NCBI GenBank assembly: GCA_032615215.1
Contig: CP128432.1
Coordinates: 40,566-104,565, forward strand
Source of the DNA: Microbulbifer sp. MKSA007
GTDB lineage: Bacteria > Pseudomonadota > Gammaproteobacteria > Pseudomonadales > Cellvibrionaceae
Direction: 5' to 3'
DNA length: 64,000 nt
The translations under genes were made by a program, and so were the position numbers. Positions within the stretch are counted from its first letter, which is position 1. The number at the start of each line of letters is the position of its first letter. Shown piece after piece: positions 55,183 to 64,000 of this stretch. The notes under the pieces were generated by a model that made no database searches, was not told the origin of the DNA, and saw nothing but the letters and a program-made list of their open reading frames with translations.

Positions 55183-56527
55183 AGTCTACCCCATCCGCGC
55201 AAAATGATTTTTTCAATTTCAGCATTTGCTTGATTCATGAACTCGATTGCACGGTCGTATGTCTTTGGATTGAACTGATTTCGATCAGATTCATAAAGTG
55301 TTAGCTGACGGGTTCTGGCTTCCTCAACTGCAGTCGTATTAACCATTGAATGGTCCAGCACGTTCTTCAGATAGGTGCGGAGAATTTTCGAAACGTCATT
55401 TTGTGGCGTACTCGCTGTGTTGAAGCGAGTGATCAAATAGTGCAGCGTTTTATCCGTGATGTACTCTGACCCTAAAGCTCGCTTGATCGCCGCTTCGTAC
55501 TGTTCTTGGTGAGTAATAGAGGTCATCAAATACTGGGCCATGGATTCACAATCTAGCATTTGTGGCTGGATAGTGAGGAGCAAATGATTAGAGGCTCCAA
55601 TAGCAGCATTCGATAGATAACCTAGGTTTGGAGCTGTATCGCAAACCACAACATCATACTGATCTTGAACGTCAGTCAACGCAGCCTGAAGGCGCAAGAA
55701 ATATAGCCTTTGAAGTGACATCCCTCGCATCTTTACTCTCAGACTATCAACTTCTTGAGACAGGCGTTCAAACTCTGATCGCGGCAAGTTGCCAGAAGCC
55801 AGACTGTTCTCCAACTCAGCTAAACGAAGGCGCATTTCGCGCTCTTCTTCCATCGTTGAAGTCGTCACGCGTGGAGCATCAAACTCCCAATCAGCGACCC
55901 ACAAACCACTCGGTACGATATCTAAGTTTTCAAAGTAGGTCTTTTGCGCAACTTCAGACATAGGGCGAGGGTTGTCATACCGAATAGCTGCATAAAGGCT
56001 TTGATCATGTGTAACACGTTCCGGAACGATACCCATCATTCCACTGGTAGATCCCTGCGGATCGAGATCTGCTAAGAGAACTCGATAGCCTTTTAATGCG
56101 AGATATTGAGCAAAGTGAACTGCTGTTGTGGACTTAGCAGAGCCACCTTTGAAGTTTACGCAGGAAATAACTGCAAGCTCTTCATCACCTCTACGACGAG
56201 GATCGTAGAGGCGCGCCTTTTCGTCACTCGTTGTCTTCTGCGCAAGATGCTGCCGTACCGCATTAATGTCCGCGAGCGTATAAAATCGTTGTTTAGACTT
56301 ACCTACCAGCTCGGGAGTGAGGCCTAACTCGTCAGCATGGTTATTGAAATGAGCACGAGATACCCCAACCCAGCTGGCAGCTTGAACAGTCGAAAACCGT
56401 TTTAAGGTCTTAATGGCAGCAGGAGGAAATAAACTTCCGACATGCTTGCCAAAACACCTTGCAGCGCCTCATGATCAGCACGCATGTGCTTCAAAATGTT
56501 GGAGTCGTGATCAATCTCAGTGTTCAT
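55179..56527 (-). pseudogene. repA: RepA, ParA-family partition ATPase, frameshifted as sequenced
   Basis: Starts at the ATG 56527 (MNTEIDHDSNILKHMRADHE). After one missing base in the A3 run at 56427-56429 (T on the coding strand) it continues PPAAIKTLKRFSTVQAASWV, the helix-turn-helix region, then Walker A NFKGGSAKSTTAVHF and LLADLDPQGSTSG, to a stop at 55179. Restored length is about 448 residues, slightly longer than typical RepA. Partition ATPase and operon repressor. Confidence 0.85.
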
Positions 56528-56893
56528 AAATCAATTTCCAGATCGCAATGGCAACAATGCTGTTTCTCAACATTCACCTACAATCTGGTAAAATCAATAA
56601 AGAAAGGGTTAATTCACGTTAAGAGTATCTCAAAAATTGGGAAAACCGCAAAAAATCCGAAAATCGAAGAGGTTTTTTGCCTCTTTTTCATCTCCATTCC
56701 AGTGGAAACAAGCAGTTTCAGGAGATAAATAGAATCGGTTACACGTATCCTGAACATGCCCCTAACCACGCGAAAAGAGCTTCTGAGAACCAACGATTTT
56801 CCTGCCTTGAAATCGCACGTAATCTGGGTTTGAGCTTATGATTGCAGGTTCTAACACTTAAGAGGCTAGGCTAAAGATACAGGCCATTGTTCT
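56528..56893. other. repABC upstream region
   Basis: AT-rich; presumably holds the repABC promoter and operator. I see no gene. The plus-strand frame at 56459-56728 overlaps repA and is a shadow. Confidence 0.5.
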
Positions 56894-57091
56894 CTAATTG
56901 TTCTTCGTAACGTCCAAATATGCACGCTCGGTCCAGTTGGGCCTATAAGAGCCCCAACCAGATATTTTCTCGCTTTCATCAAAGACTGTGCCTGAGGGAT
57001 TAAGGGATGCCTGGAGCTTTCTAAGGCTCCACTCTAGCTCTGAAAGCCTCTTGTTCTGGAGTTCACGTCCCAATTTCCCTTGATGTATCAA
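56894..57091 (-). CDS. Small charged protein in the duplicated hcp-upstream block
   Basis: A 65-residue protein, helical at the N-terminus (KLGRELQNKRLSELEWSLRK), then FDESEKISGWGSYRPNWTER. The first part recurs, truncated, at 42966-43070. No family recognised; it may be a fragment of a longer gene. Confidence 0.4.
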   Translation of the reverse strand: MIHQGKLGRELQNKRLSELEWSLRKLQASLNPSGTVFDESEKISGWGSYRPNWTERAYLDVTKNN

Positions 57092-57395
57092 TAGCTGGCC
57101 ATTATTGGCCGAAATCTGACCAAAGTGGCTTAATTGACGCGGCAGAATATTTCTCGTAGTTCTGCATCTTCACTCCTCTTAAGAGCACCGTTAAATTACT
57201 TTACCAAGCCTTTTCATAGGGGTGAAAGGGGGGATTTGTGAATTCTTCTTTAACCTGGCATGCAAGTTGCAATTGTGTTTGCGCGCAGCTGCGGATCGGG
57301 GTCAGGAGCTGCAGCCCATTGTTGTTAAATGAGGTTCATTTATATGCTTTGCTGCGTCCGTCCGCACACGGAGGACGCTCACCAAGATATACCCA
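56930..57395 (+). repeat. Inverted duplicate of the hcp upstream region
   Basis: About 460 bases match 42621-43080 in inverse orientation, including GGCCATTATTGGCC and the CGCACACGGAGGACGCTCACCA block just before an hcp-like ATG. The start codes for only MPLLLLLSF before a stop, so hcp itself is lost here. Confidence 0.75.
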
Positions 57396-57415
57396 TAATG
57401 CCGCTTTTACTACTG

Positions 57416-58671
57416 TTAAGCTTTTAGGATTTGCTCTTGCAGCAACCGACTTCGGGTTTCGATAATTTTATGAACTCGGGATAAGATCGGGTGTGTAATC
57501 CCATTTTCTGACAGTTCGCTCATCAATTCTGTTGCGGCAGGATTGATCTTTTGTGTGAGCTTGCTCAGTTCTGAGCTCAGTAGTTTTTGTGCAGCTCTGG
57601 TTTCCGGGACCAAGGCCTGCCAGTTCTTTAGCTGAAGTGTATCAGCTTTATCCCGGCCTCCAATTTTCATTGCCATTTTCTTGGCCAGACGCGGATAAGC
57701 CGTTGTACAGATCACATCATAAAGTGGTGCAAGATCAGGCGTCGACGTACTATACAAAAGTGCATAGTTTTTCGCGTGAGCATCTGCATTTCCCACCAGG
57801 TAGTGGTAGATCAGCAAGCGTTGGAATGTGAGCCGACCAGCTGCAGGCCGACGCGTATGCGCCTGGATGAGTGCCTGAGCTTTTGCAGTACCCGGACCGC
57901 CTTCTTGCTCGTACTTCAGCTCAGGAGCAATGCTCAGTGCCTGGCAAAAATCTTCCTGGTGAAGCTTTTGGATAGTGCCATCTGATTGATACTTGCGATC
58001 GTAACGTTCGACCAAAATGTAAGGTGTATCGCCGGCAAGCCCTCGGGTGACTTTGGGTGCGTCAAAACCTAGACGGCGTGCCAAGGTCATACAGAACAAT
58101 TCGTTCTCAACCGTGCCGTCCAGGCCTTCAATGAATGGCTTGAGAATATGGGTCGTTGGGCGACCATCTCGGGGCAAAATGATTTGGCCATCCTGCACAG
58201 CAACAGCCAGTTTATCTTGTGCTCCAGCCAAAGACAGACGGATCCCCTGCTCTCCTCCCAACAACGGTCGATCTCGTAAAATATGCAGCACGTCAGTGAG
58301 CTGCTCAGAGCTGAGGGTCTCGGCCTCTTCAATCAAAAACTCTGGAAGTGACTGGCCCTGTGGGATGAGTGAAAGTGCTCCAGCGCACTCTCCGCCAATA
58401 ATCTCCAAAAGGCCGAAAGCGTTTTGCTCTGATACGCCCAGAGCAGCTGCCAGTCGCCTGCGTGCGCGCTCATCCGGTAAAAGACCAGAAAAAATGGGCG
58501 AGCGACAAAATCATCGTAAGGCTGTTCGCGCAGCGGCATACTAACGGAGATAACTGGCCCTGAGATCTGTAGATAGTCGGGATCATATGTAAACCGAAGT
58601 GTGCCCTCCGGACTTTGCTCCAACGTTCCTGCGAGAGTTTCGTGGAGATAGACATCCAGAGTTCGGCTCAT
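57416..58671 (-). pseudogene. hipA: HipA-like serine/threonine kinase toxin, frameshifted as sequenced
   Basis: The N-terminal frame (from 58671, MSRTLDVYLHETLAGTLEQS) and the main frame (57416-58408) join as ARPFFSGLLPDERARRRLAA when one base is added to the A6 run at 58489-58494. The main part has LSLAGAQDKLAVAV, the kinase segment NELFCMTLARRLGFD, and the catalytic HxD-type LIYHYLVGNADAHAKNYALL. HipA kinases phosphorylate aminoacyl-tRNA synthetase targets and cause dormancy. Restored length is about 418 residues. Confidence 0.85.
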
Positions 58672-58892
58672 ATACCCTCTCCCCTCCCAGTGATTTGAAC
58701 GCTCAAGCCAAGTGTCTCGAGAACCGCAAAAACCAATCCGATCCGGCTGGTTTCCTTGCCGTGTTCCAATTCGCGCAGAAAACGCGGGCCTACGCCAGAC
58801 AAAGCAGCAAGCTGCTCTTGTGTCAGATTTTGCTGTTTGCGTGCTTCGCGGATCAGCTTACCTATCGAGTTCGTATCGGATACATCGGCCAT
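58668..58892 (-). CDS. hipB: HipB-like XRE antitoxin
   Basis: 74 residues from the ATG at 58892, preceded by AAAGGGA; the frame extends to 58931 but that part overlaps an operator. Helix-turn-helix GKLIREARKQQNLTQEQLAA, then LSGVGPRFLRELEHGKET. It overlaps hipA by four bases. It neutralises HipA and represses the operon. Confidence 0.85.
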   Translation of the reverse strand: MADVSDTNSIGKLIREARKQQNLTQEQLAALSGVGPRFLRELEHGKETSRIGLVFAVLETLGLSVQITGRGEGI

Positions 58893-59012
58893 TTTCGTCC
58901 CTTTCGGGATGATATTATCACAGCGGAGCATTATTGGGAAGAAAAGATCCCGATCGGGACGTAATTAAGAATAACACCCCGAGATCTGCCTTAAAGATCC
59001 CGATCAGGATGT
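58893..59012. promoter_or_regulatory. hipBA promoter with three operator-like palindromes
   Basis: GTCCCTTTCGGGAT (about 58897-58910), ATCCCGATCGGGAC (about 58948-58961) and ATCCCGATCAGGAT (about 58997-59010) share the pattern [GA]TCCC-N4-[GA]GGA[TC]. The first includes the hipB ribosome site. Spacing of about 50 bp suggests cooperative HipB binding. Confidence 0.65.
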
Positions 59013-59056
59013 TTTGACTACCTTTAGTATCGGATAATGCTAGTATTTAGGCCGAT

Positions 59057-59500
59057 TTAGGGCAGGCCGACCCAAGCTGCGAAATCTCGCCCTTTACGAA
59101 AGCTCTCACGCGGTGGTGCAAGGGTTACCACAGCCATTGCACACATCGGTCCAATACCTGGGATGGTCATCAATCGCCCTGCTGTTGCATCTTGTTTTGC
59201 CGATGCTTCAATACGCGATATCAGATCATCAATCTGCCAATCTAGTAAATGCAGATGGTCAAAGAGCTTTATGCACATGTTGCGCATGGTCAATGGCAAG
59301 TCGGTTTCATGTTCATCCAACATCTGAGCTTCAAGCTTTCTTAAGTGAGTTGGTCCTTGAGGAGCCACAATCCCGTACTCAGCAAGGTACCCATGCAACG
59401 TGTTAATTGTCTGGGTGCGTTGAGATATGAATAATTCACGTGTTTTCAAAAGAATGGATTGAGTTTGTTGCTCAGCTGATTTCACAGTAATAAACCTCAT
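59057..59500 (-). pseudogene. IS110/IS1111-family transposase fragment
   Basis: A 147-residue remnant. It includes FITVKSAEQQTQSILLKTRE from the middle of the transposase and TIPGIGPMCAMAVVTLAPP, the Transposase_20 helix-hairpin-helix, cut off after FAAWVGLP. The N-terminal DEDD domain start and the C-terminus are missing. Confidence 0.8.
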
Positions 59501-59501
59501 C

Positions 59502-59777
59502 TCAAGTGGGGCTGTTCATCTCAAAACTGCCAGGAAACCTCTTGGCAGTTTTGGCATTGCGAGTGGGAGAGGGATAAAAGCCGATAGTTTTGTCGAACTT
59601 GTCTACGGTCCGGTAGAGATAGGCCCATTTTCCGTGAGCCTTTATGTAGTTTTCGTCGTACCTCCAATTGCAGGAGAATAGACGACGCCATCGCCATCGC
59701 CATCGCCAACGCAGTCGCTTTTCCATATCCAGTGCATACCTCTGGACCCATCTGTAATTGTAGGGACTTGAGATCAA
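59502..59777 (-). pseudogene. IS6-family transposase fragment
   Basis: A 91-residue remnant with RWVQRYALDMEKRLRW and YDENYIKAHGKWAYLYRTVD, then FYPSPTRNAKTAKRF, typical of IS6/IS26-type transposases. A GCCATC-type hexamer expansion (59687-59712) adds alternating Arg-Trp. It is truncated at both ends and abuts the IS110 fragment and array copy B. Confidence 0.75.
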
Positions 59778-59903
59778 AATGTGGCGGACTTGAGATTATC
59801 CCGATTTTCGGCTCAAATTAATTGAGACTCTAATTCCAGTTGGGCTCAGATTAACTGAGACTGAGCTCAAACTACGTGAGACAGGCTCACATTGCTGAGA
59901 CTG
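59759..59903. repeat. TGAGA-type binding-site array, copy B
   Basis: Same array as 34207-34351, beginning TGTAGGGACTTGAGATCA and ending GGCTCACATTGCTGAGACTG. It ends 25 bases before the tniB stop, so it may be the left end of the Tni transposon. Confidence 0.7.
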
Positions 59904-59928
59904 AGTTCATCTCCCAGAGAATGAAGGC

Positions 59929-60903
59929 TTACAACGCAAGACCGGCTGCCCGCATCTTGTCAGCAAGTTCTCGTGTCCTCGAATTATCCAGCTGGCCATT
60001 GAGGAAGTTACGGATTTCGCCTTGCCGGGCGTGGAACTGATCGGCCAGCACTTTGACCGAATATCCCTGCCGCGTAAGCCGTGGCTCCAGGTCATTAAAA
60101 TCGGGAGCCAGTGTCGAAGTTACTATGTCAAGGGTGATTGGCTTTTGACCAAGGCGGAACCCAGCTTCAAAGGCCCTGTCCAGATATTCAGCAAACTGGA
60201 GCGGTGTGTTTAAACGGTTGGCCAAGTGGTCTAGAGCCTCAGGTTCGATAAGCGTATCAATATCCGCATGCTCTTCAACGCACGCCTTGAGCAACCAATC
60301 CAGATATGCGCGCGCGTCCTCACCTAACCCTTCAAAAGGCAAGACATCAGTGCGGTGCCCAATTTCCTCCATGGTTGGGCGGCGCAAGTCGTTGCGCAGT
60401 TTAGGATGGCCAACCAGAACGACGGAGAGTGTTCCGCCGCCACGGGCGATAACTTCCATCAAGCGTTTCAGGCCAATCAATGTCTTCCCATGCAGGTCAT
60501 GGGCTTCATCGATGAACAGAGCAACGGGTTTTCCAGATCGGGCAACCAGTTTTCGCAGCTCGCGCTCACGTTTCTCGCCTTGTGTTGGTATTTTGGGAGT
60601 TTTCTCTCGTGATAGATCATAAAACAAAGCCGCAATCAGCGTTGGAATAGTGGTACGTGCTTTATCGACTGACAAGCTCTCCGCCACAATCACCTTCCGT
60701 TCCTTGGCAATCTCATCCTGAAGACGCTGTAAGAACACTGTCTTGCCGATTCCGATGGGACCGGTGATTGCAATCAGTCTGCCAGCTCCCAAACTAGATC
60801 GTACCGCTTTACCGATTTGCAAATGGTTCTGGGTTTCAAAGAACCCAGCATGACGCCAGTCTTGTGTCAGTTGGTAATGATCCATAATTTCTGCACTTAG
60901 CAT
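59929..60903 (-). CDS. tniB: TniB-like AAA+ transposition ATPase
   Basis: A 324-residue protein. Walker A ITGPIGIGKTVFL at about 47-57 and Walker B VALFIDEAHDLHG at about 126-138 fit ExeA/TniB/TnsC ATPases, which choose targets and activate the transposase. The C-terminal segment YSVKVLADQFHARQGEIRNF resembles a DNA-binding helix pair. It overlaps the transposase gene by seven bases. Confidence 0.85.
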   Translation of the reverse strand: MLSAEIMDHYQLTQDWRHAGFFETQNHLQIGKAVRSSLGAGRLIAITGPIGIGKTVFLQRLQDEIAKERKVIVAESLSVDKARTTIPTLIAALFYDLSREKTPKIPTQGEKRERELRKLVARSGKPVALFIDEAHDLHGKTLIGLKRLMEVIARGGGTLSVVLVGHPKLRNDLRRPTMEEIGHRTDVLPFEGLGEDARAYLDWLLKACVEEHADIDTLIEPEALDHLANRLNTPLQFAEYLDRAFEAGFRLGQKPITLDIVTSTLAPDFNDLEPRLTRQGYSVKVLADQFHARQGEIRNFLNGQLDNSRTRELADKMRAAGLAL

Positions 60904-62567
60904 TCCGGTATCTCCTTGCTAGATCGCAACCGCACAAAAGAGAACCGGGCACTGATATCGTTTTTGATCAAGGCCTTGTCGAGCGTGCGCTCAACGAGCG
61001 CATTGACGAAGGCAAGGTCATCCTGGCTAAGTCTGGACAGCGGTTTTTGCAGCATTTCGGATATACCCTTGAGGGCATCCAGGCGGTTAGAATAGGCAAG
61101 TTGTCCATACGGGTCTGGGTCAACAAACGGCTGGCTGTGTAACTGGACAACGTTCTCATGAAAGAGCTCATCATCTTCCATTCCAGTGAGCGCAGCTTTT
61201 GGAACAGATATGTTCTCTGCCAAAGCCCCGATGCGATCCGCTCGCTTTTGTGAGGCCGTTTTCCGTGGCTTCCTATAGCGGTGCAGCGGAATAGGGCCAC
61301 CAGAAGGTTTGTAAGGCCCATATCGCTGTGTGCCAAACTCGACAAACAGCTCATTGTCGAAGAGCCCCCACCAGAGTGTTACTCTTTCACCGGCAAGATC
61401 GGGATCAACTTCATAAAAGGCTCCACCCACCTGTATGCGAGCATCTCCAGCAACCTTGCGGGTCTCTGGTTCGCGGGCAAAGGTACAGAACCGTTCCCAG
61501 GAGCACATTTGCCGTATCCCAGCATCGGGCAGGTTCTTCACCCAGTCCTCAATCCGGCTGTGGGGTTCCCGCCTGTGAGGCTGGGCGTTGTAGCGGTCAA
61601 TGAAGCGGGCAAGCCAACTGTTGGCTTCGGCCTCAGTCGCCGGTTTATGGAAGTGATACAGGGTTTCGTGTGCTTCTTTAACGGTTCGAAAGGGTCGCTC
61701 GACCTTTCCCTTTGACCGCGCGGTTGTCCGGCGGCCATCACTTCCTGCTGGCATATGCGGCATCACAAGGACCCCAAGCCGCTCCATGACTGTTGCAAAG
61801 ATACCGCTTTTAGCAATCGGTCCATTATCCAGATAAAGCGCTTCGGGAATTCCTTGTAAGGCCGGGCCGTCGCCTTCTTTTGGGGCCATGGCATTGAACA
61901 GAAATCGCAAACCGCTTTCAACATCCTCACCATAGACACAGCGATATTCCTGATAAGACGTACCGCTGCGATCATCTACCACGCTGAAGAGCATCAGCGT
62001 GGGCGTTCCTTTGCGATGTGGGTCAATCCAGGATGGCTTTTCAATTTCCTTTAGATCTGACGGACTGATATCGAACTGCCACAGTGCATTGCTAGATTTG
62101 GCTTCAAAACGCACAGCCGCTGGGGCTCTTGTCATGCGGGCGTGGTCATAGCCCCACAGCTTCAGATACCGGTTGACCGTTGCTTTGCTCAACAGGCCTT
62201 TGGGAGCTTGAACCAGACCCTTTGGTGTCTCAATCCCTGTTGTTTCAATTAGCTCGATGGCGCGGACAGTTGAAACATGACGTCCCTTTTTGTTGGAGGT
62301 GCGTATTTTTAAAGCAGCAATGATCTCGCAGTACCGCTCCATCTCAACACGTGGGATTTTCCTTGGGGAGCCATGGTCGGTACGACGCACCCCTTGCGGG
62401 CGCAACTGGCCTTGAAGGGCGCGGTATACACTTGCCCTCGACAGCCCATAGAACTGGACGGTGCTCTCAATAATTGATTTTCGTTCGGGATGGCGGGGCG
62501 GCAACTGATCCAATCGGCGGCGCAAATCAAGTAGCGCCTCTGCTGGTATACCCCCGCCGCGACTCAT
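60897..62567 (-). CDS. tniA: TniA-like DDE transposase
   Basis: A 556-residue protein. N-terminal helix-turn-helix regions, then an rve integrase core with catalytic Asp in LWQFDISPSDLK, Asp in ALYLDNGPIAKSGIF and Glu in KGKVERPFRTVKEA, followed by a Mu-type C-terminal beta-barrel (VGGAFYEVDPDLAGERVTL). Catalyses strand transfer for the Tn402/Tn7-like group. Intact. Confidence 0.85.
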   Translation of the reverse strand: MSRGGGIPAEALLDLRRRLDQLPPRHPERKSIIESTVQFYGLSRASVYRALQGQLRPQGVRRTDHGSPRKIPRVEMERYCEIIAALKIRTSNKKGRHVSTVRAIELIETTGIETPKGLVQAPKGLLSKATVNRYLKLWGYDHARMTRAPAAVRFEAKSSNALWQFDISPSDLKEIEKPSWIDPHRKGTPTLMLFSVVDDRSGTSYQEYRCVYGEDVESGLRFLFNAMAPKEGDGPALQGIPEALYLDNGPIAKSGIFATVMERLGVLVMPHMPAGSDGRRTTARSKGKVERPFRTVKEAHETLYHFHKPATEAEANSWLARFIDRYNAQPHRREPHSRIEDWVKNLPDAGIRQMCSWERFCTFAREPETRKVAGDARIQVGGAFYEVDPDLAGERVTLWWGLFDNELFVEFGTQRYGPYKPSGGPIPLHRYRKPRKTASQKRADRIGALAENISVPKAALTGMEDDELFHENVVQLHSQPFVDPDPYGQLAYSNRLDALKGISEMLQKPLSRLSQDDLAFVNALVERTLDKALIKNDISARFSFVRLRSSKEIPEC

Positions 62568-62580
62568 TGCGTAGCCGCTT

Positions 62581-63183
62581 TCAAAGAGCTTGACCGGGGG
62601 CTTTCACCGAACCATCCCCATTCAGATACATATAGAGTGTCGTTGTCGTGATCCCGAGGCGGCGAGCCAGATCTGCTGGTTTTGTGTCCCGATTGGCCAT
62701 GGCTCTCATCGCCATCCGAAGCATTTGCACGTCCATTTTCCTGGGGCGTCCTCCACGTCGCCCGCGCGCTCTTGCAGCAGCCAGTCCCGCTTTGGTTCGT
62801 TCTGCAATCAGCTCGCGCTCGAACTCAGCCAGCGAAGCAAATATGCCAAAGATCAAGCGCCCGTTTGCGGTGGTGGTATCAATCTCTGCGCCAGCTCCAC
62901 CAAGAACCTTAAACCCAACACCACGTTCTCTGAGCTCATCTACCGTAGAAACGAGGTGCTTTAAGTCGCGCCCAAGACGATCCAGCTTCCAGACGACAAG
63001 GGTATTACCGGGCTGCAGTGCCTTCAGGCAAGAGGTCAATCCGGGGCGATCATCGCGCCTTCCGGAGGCCTTGTCCTCATAGATCCGCTCGACCTCAACG
63101 CCAGCACCAACCAGCGCGTCACGCTGTAGATCCAGCAGTTGACTTCCATCCGATTTAGACACTCGTGCATACCCGATGAGCAT
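62581..63183 (-). CDS. tniR: Serine resolvase/invertase (TniR-like)
   Basis: A 200-residue protein with catalytic Ser9 in GYARVSKSDGS, the resolvase core (VVWKLDRLGRDLKHLVSTVD; GIFASLAEFERELIAERT) and a C-terminal helix-turn-helix (KPADLARRLGITTTTLYMYL). It resolves cointegrates. The AT-rich repeats (TTTTTCTTGC/GCAAGAAAA) at 63225-63310 upstream may be its res site. Confidence 0.9.
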   Translation of the reverse strand: MLIGYARVSKSDGSQLLDLQRDALVGAGVEVERIYEDKASGRRDDRPGLTSCLKALQPGNTLVVWKLDRLGRDLKHLVSTVDELRERGVGFKVLGGAGAEIDTTTANGRLIFGIFASLAEFERELIAERTKAGLAAARARGRRGGRPRKMDVQMLRMAMRAMANRDTKPADLARRLGITTTTLYMYLNGDGSVKAPGQAL

Positions 63184-63452
63184 GAGCCCGCCCTATCTGT
63201 CAGAAAAGACCTTGAACAGGATGCAATCTTGCGATGTTTTTTGCAACGGGTTTTCTTGCTAAGTGACGTAAGGATTTCTGGGCTTGACCTAGTCGCAAGA
63301 AAAACGGAGGATTTTCTGACAAATTAATCAGAGGTATACTCTCAAAGATATGGAAAATTACTTTAACTATCTTAATGGAAGCTAAAATAATCTAAGTAAC
63401 AATTCAATTCTTACTTCTACTTTAATTCACTACTCAAGGTAGAGCAAAGACG

Positions 63453-63905
63453 ATGAGATCAGTTCTCCCAATAATCACCAGCGTTTTATTGATAGTAAAC
63501 ATCAATACACCGGCTATAGCGATTATAAAAAACACCGATTTTGACAACTACAACATAGACTTCTCCGGGATATCTCTCGTAGATATAAACACCAACAAGT
63601 TAGATTTCTGCCAGAAGCGCTATGAAGCCGGTTTTACGACAGCTAACCATCCTGGCTCCACACAGTTCTCAGTCAAGCTGATATCGGATAAAGGGCACGA
63701 AATAACGGTAGTTTCTAGAAGTGTTGATGTCACAGAGGGGATTTTCTCGATTACAAGTCAACATGAAATCATTTTCCCAGAGGATATCAGCAACACTCCA
63801 ATACGACTTGACGTGTTTACCACGGGATTAATTGGCCACTCAGACGCTTCAGGAATATTCTCCGACGGCATCTGTCGAGGACTGATCCACATTGTGAAGA
63901 TATAG
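63453..63905 (+). CDS. Small secreted protein
   Basis: A 150-residue protein with a signal peptide (VLPIITSVLLIVNINTPAIA) and a beta-rich mature domain with two cysteines (LDFCQKRYEAGF; SDGICRGLIH). It is outside the transposon's right end, lower in GC than its neighbours. No family recognised; periplasmic or extracellular. Confidence 0.65.
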   Translation: MRSVLPIITSVLLIVNINTPAIAIIKNTDFDNYNIDFSGISLVDINTNKLDFCQKRYEAGFTTANHPGSTQFSVKLISDKGHEITVVSRSVDVTEGIFSITSQHEIIFPEDISNTPIRLDVFTTGLIGHSDASGIFSDGICRGLIHIVKI

Positions 63906-64000
63906 CGCATATATAGTTGTTCTCGCTACAGAGTAGCAACTTAAGATTTTTCTAACTTTTCAATACCCAGAACGAACTTAAAATAACGATTTGACTTTTT

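Larger units (their letters stand above)
59929..63321. mobile_element. TniA/TniB/resolvase transposon
   Basis: Three minus-strand genes: resolvase, DDE transposase, ATPase. The right terminus is probably TGTCAGAAAA read inward from 63321; a second copy of this decamer lies inverted at 63198-63207. No matching TGTCA end is visible on the left; array copy B (59759-59903) is the best left-end candidate. No target duplication could be assigned. Confidence 0.6.

Noticed and set aside
63198..63321. A complete small insertion element bounded by TGTCAGAAAA/TTTTCTGACA
   Set aside because: Only about 124 bp with no gene; better explained as the transposon's right end plus a subterminal or res repeat.
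1..64000. tRNA or rRNA genes
   Set aside because: I saw no tRNA cloverleaf with a TTCGA arm in context and no rRNA motifs; a covariance scan would settle it.

Overview
The window looks like part of a large conjugative plasmid of a marine-type alphaproteobacterium. The repA-repB-repC cassette is a replicon type confined to Alphaproteobacteria. The mix of IncP-like traK/traL/traM, virB/virD4 and alphaproteobacterial plasmid families (DUF3560, toprim primase, topoisomerase III) fits Hyphomicrobiales/Stappiaceae such as Pseudovibrio. The genus is an inference; no rRNA or core gene is present to confirm it.

Layout. (1) 0.3-1.2 kb: an M48 membrane metalloprotease. (2) 1.2-19.9 kb: one minus-strand conjugation block, read right to left: traK, traL, traM, virB2, virB3, virB4, virB5, virB6, virB7, virB8, virB9, virB10, a large secreted Cys-rich protein, virB11, virD4, a toprim primase, a MobC/TraJ-like protein and the relaxase. 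One secreted-protein gene lies on the opposite strand inside it. No virB1 was found. (3) 19.9-21.5 kb: a non-coding control region with a 15-bp inverted repeat (oriT candidate), thirteen 10-bp helically phased repeats, a long palindrome and a roughly 85-nt small RNA with promoter and terminator. (4) 21.5-33.5 and 43.4-52.5 kb: accessory genes, nearly all on the minus strand (acidic protein, methyltransferases, DUF3560, SprT, DnaJ-like, PP-loop protein, topoisomerase III, many unknowns). Eight of the transcription starts share a structured leader. I read this as the plasmid leading region, which enters a recipient first. (5) 34.36-43.32 kb: an orphan type VI secretion cargo island (hcp, vgrG, PAAR, DUF4123 adaptor, two effector/immunity candidates) between inverted terminal arrays with a possible 5-bp target duplication and no transposase. 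(6) 52.6-56.5 kb: repABC with a parS palindrome and an antisense RNA candidate. (7) 56.5-64 kb: hcp promoter relic, hipBA, IS110 and IS6 fragments, a TniA/TniB/resolvase transposon and a small secreted protein.

How it fits together. The relaxosome (relaxase, MobC-like protein, TraK) would nick oriT, VirD4 would pass the strand to the VirB channel, and the plus strand would enter the recipient with the 21-56 kb region leading. Leading genes are transcribed from the plus strand as template. The leaders contain the unusually stable DNA mini-hairpin GCGAAGC on that strand, which suggests single-stranded promoters active on entry.

Caution on the sequence: seven genes (traL, virB10, repA, repC, an XRE regulator, a cytosine methyltransferase, hipA) are each restored by adding one base to a homopolymer. 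That pattern points to sequencing error rather than decay. vgrG and a PP-loop gene are also broken, in a different way.
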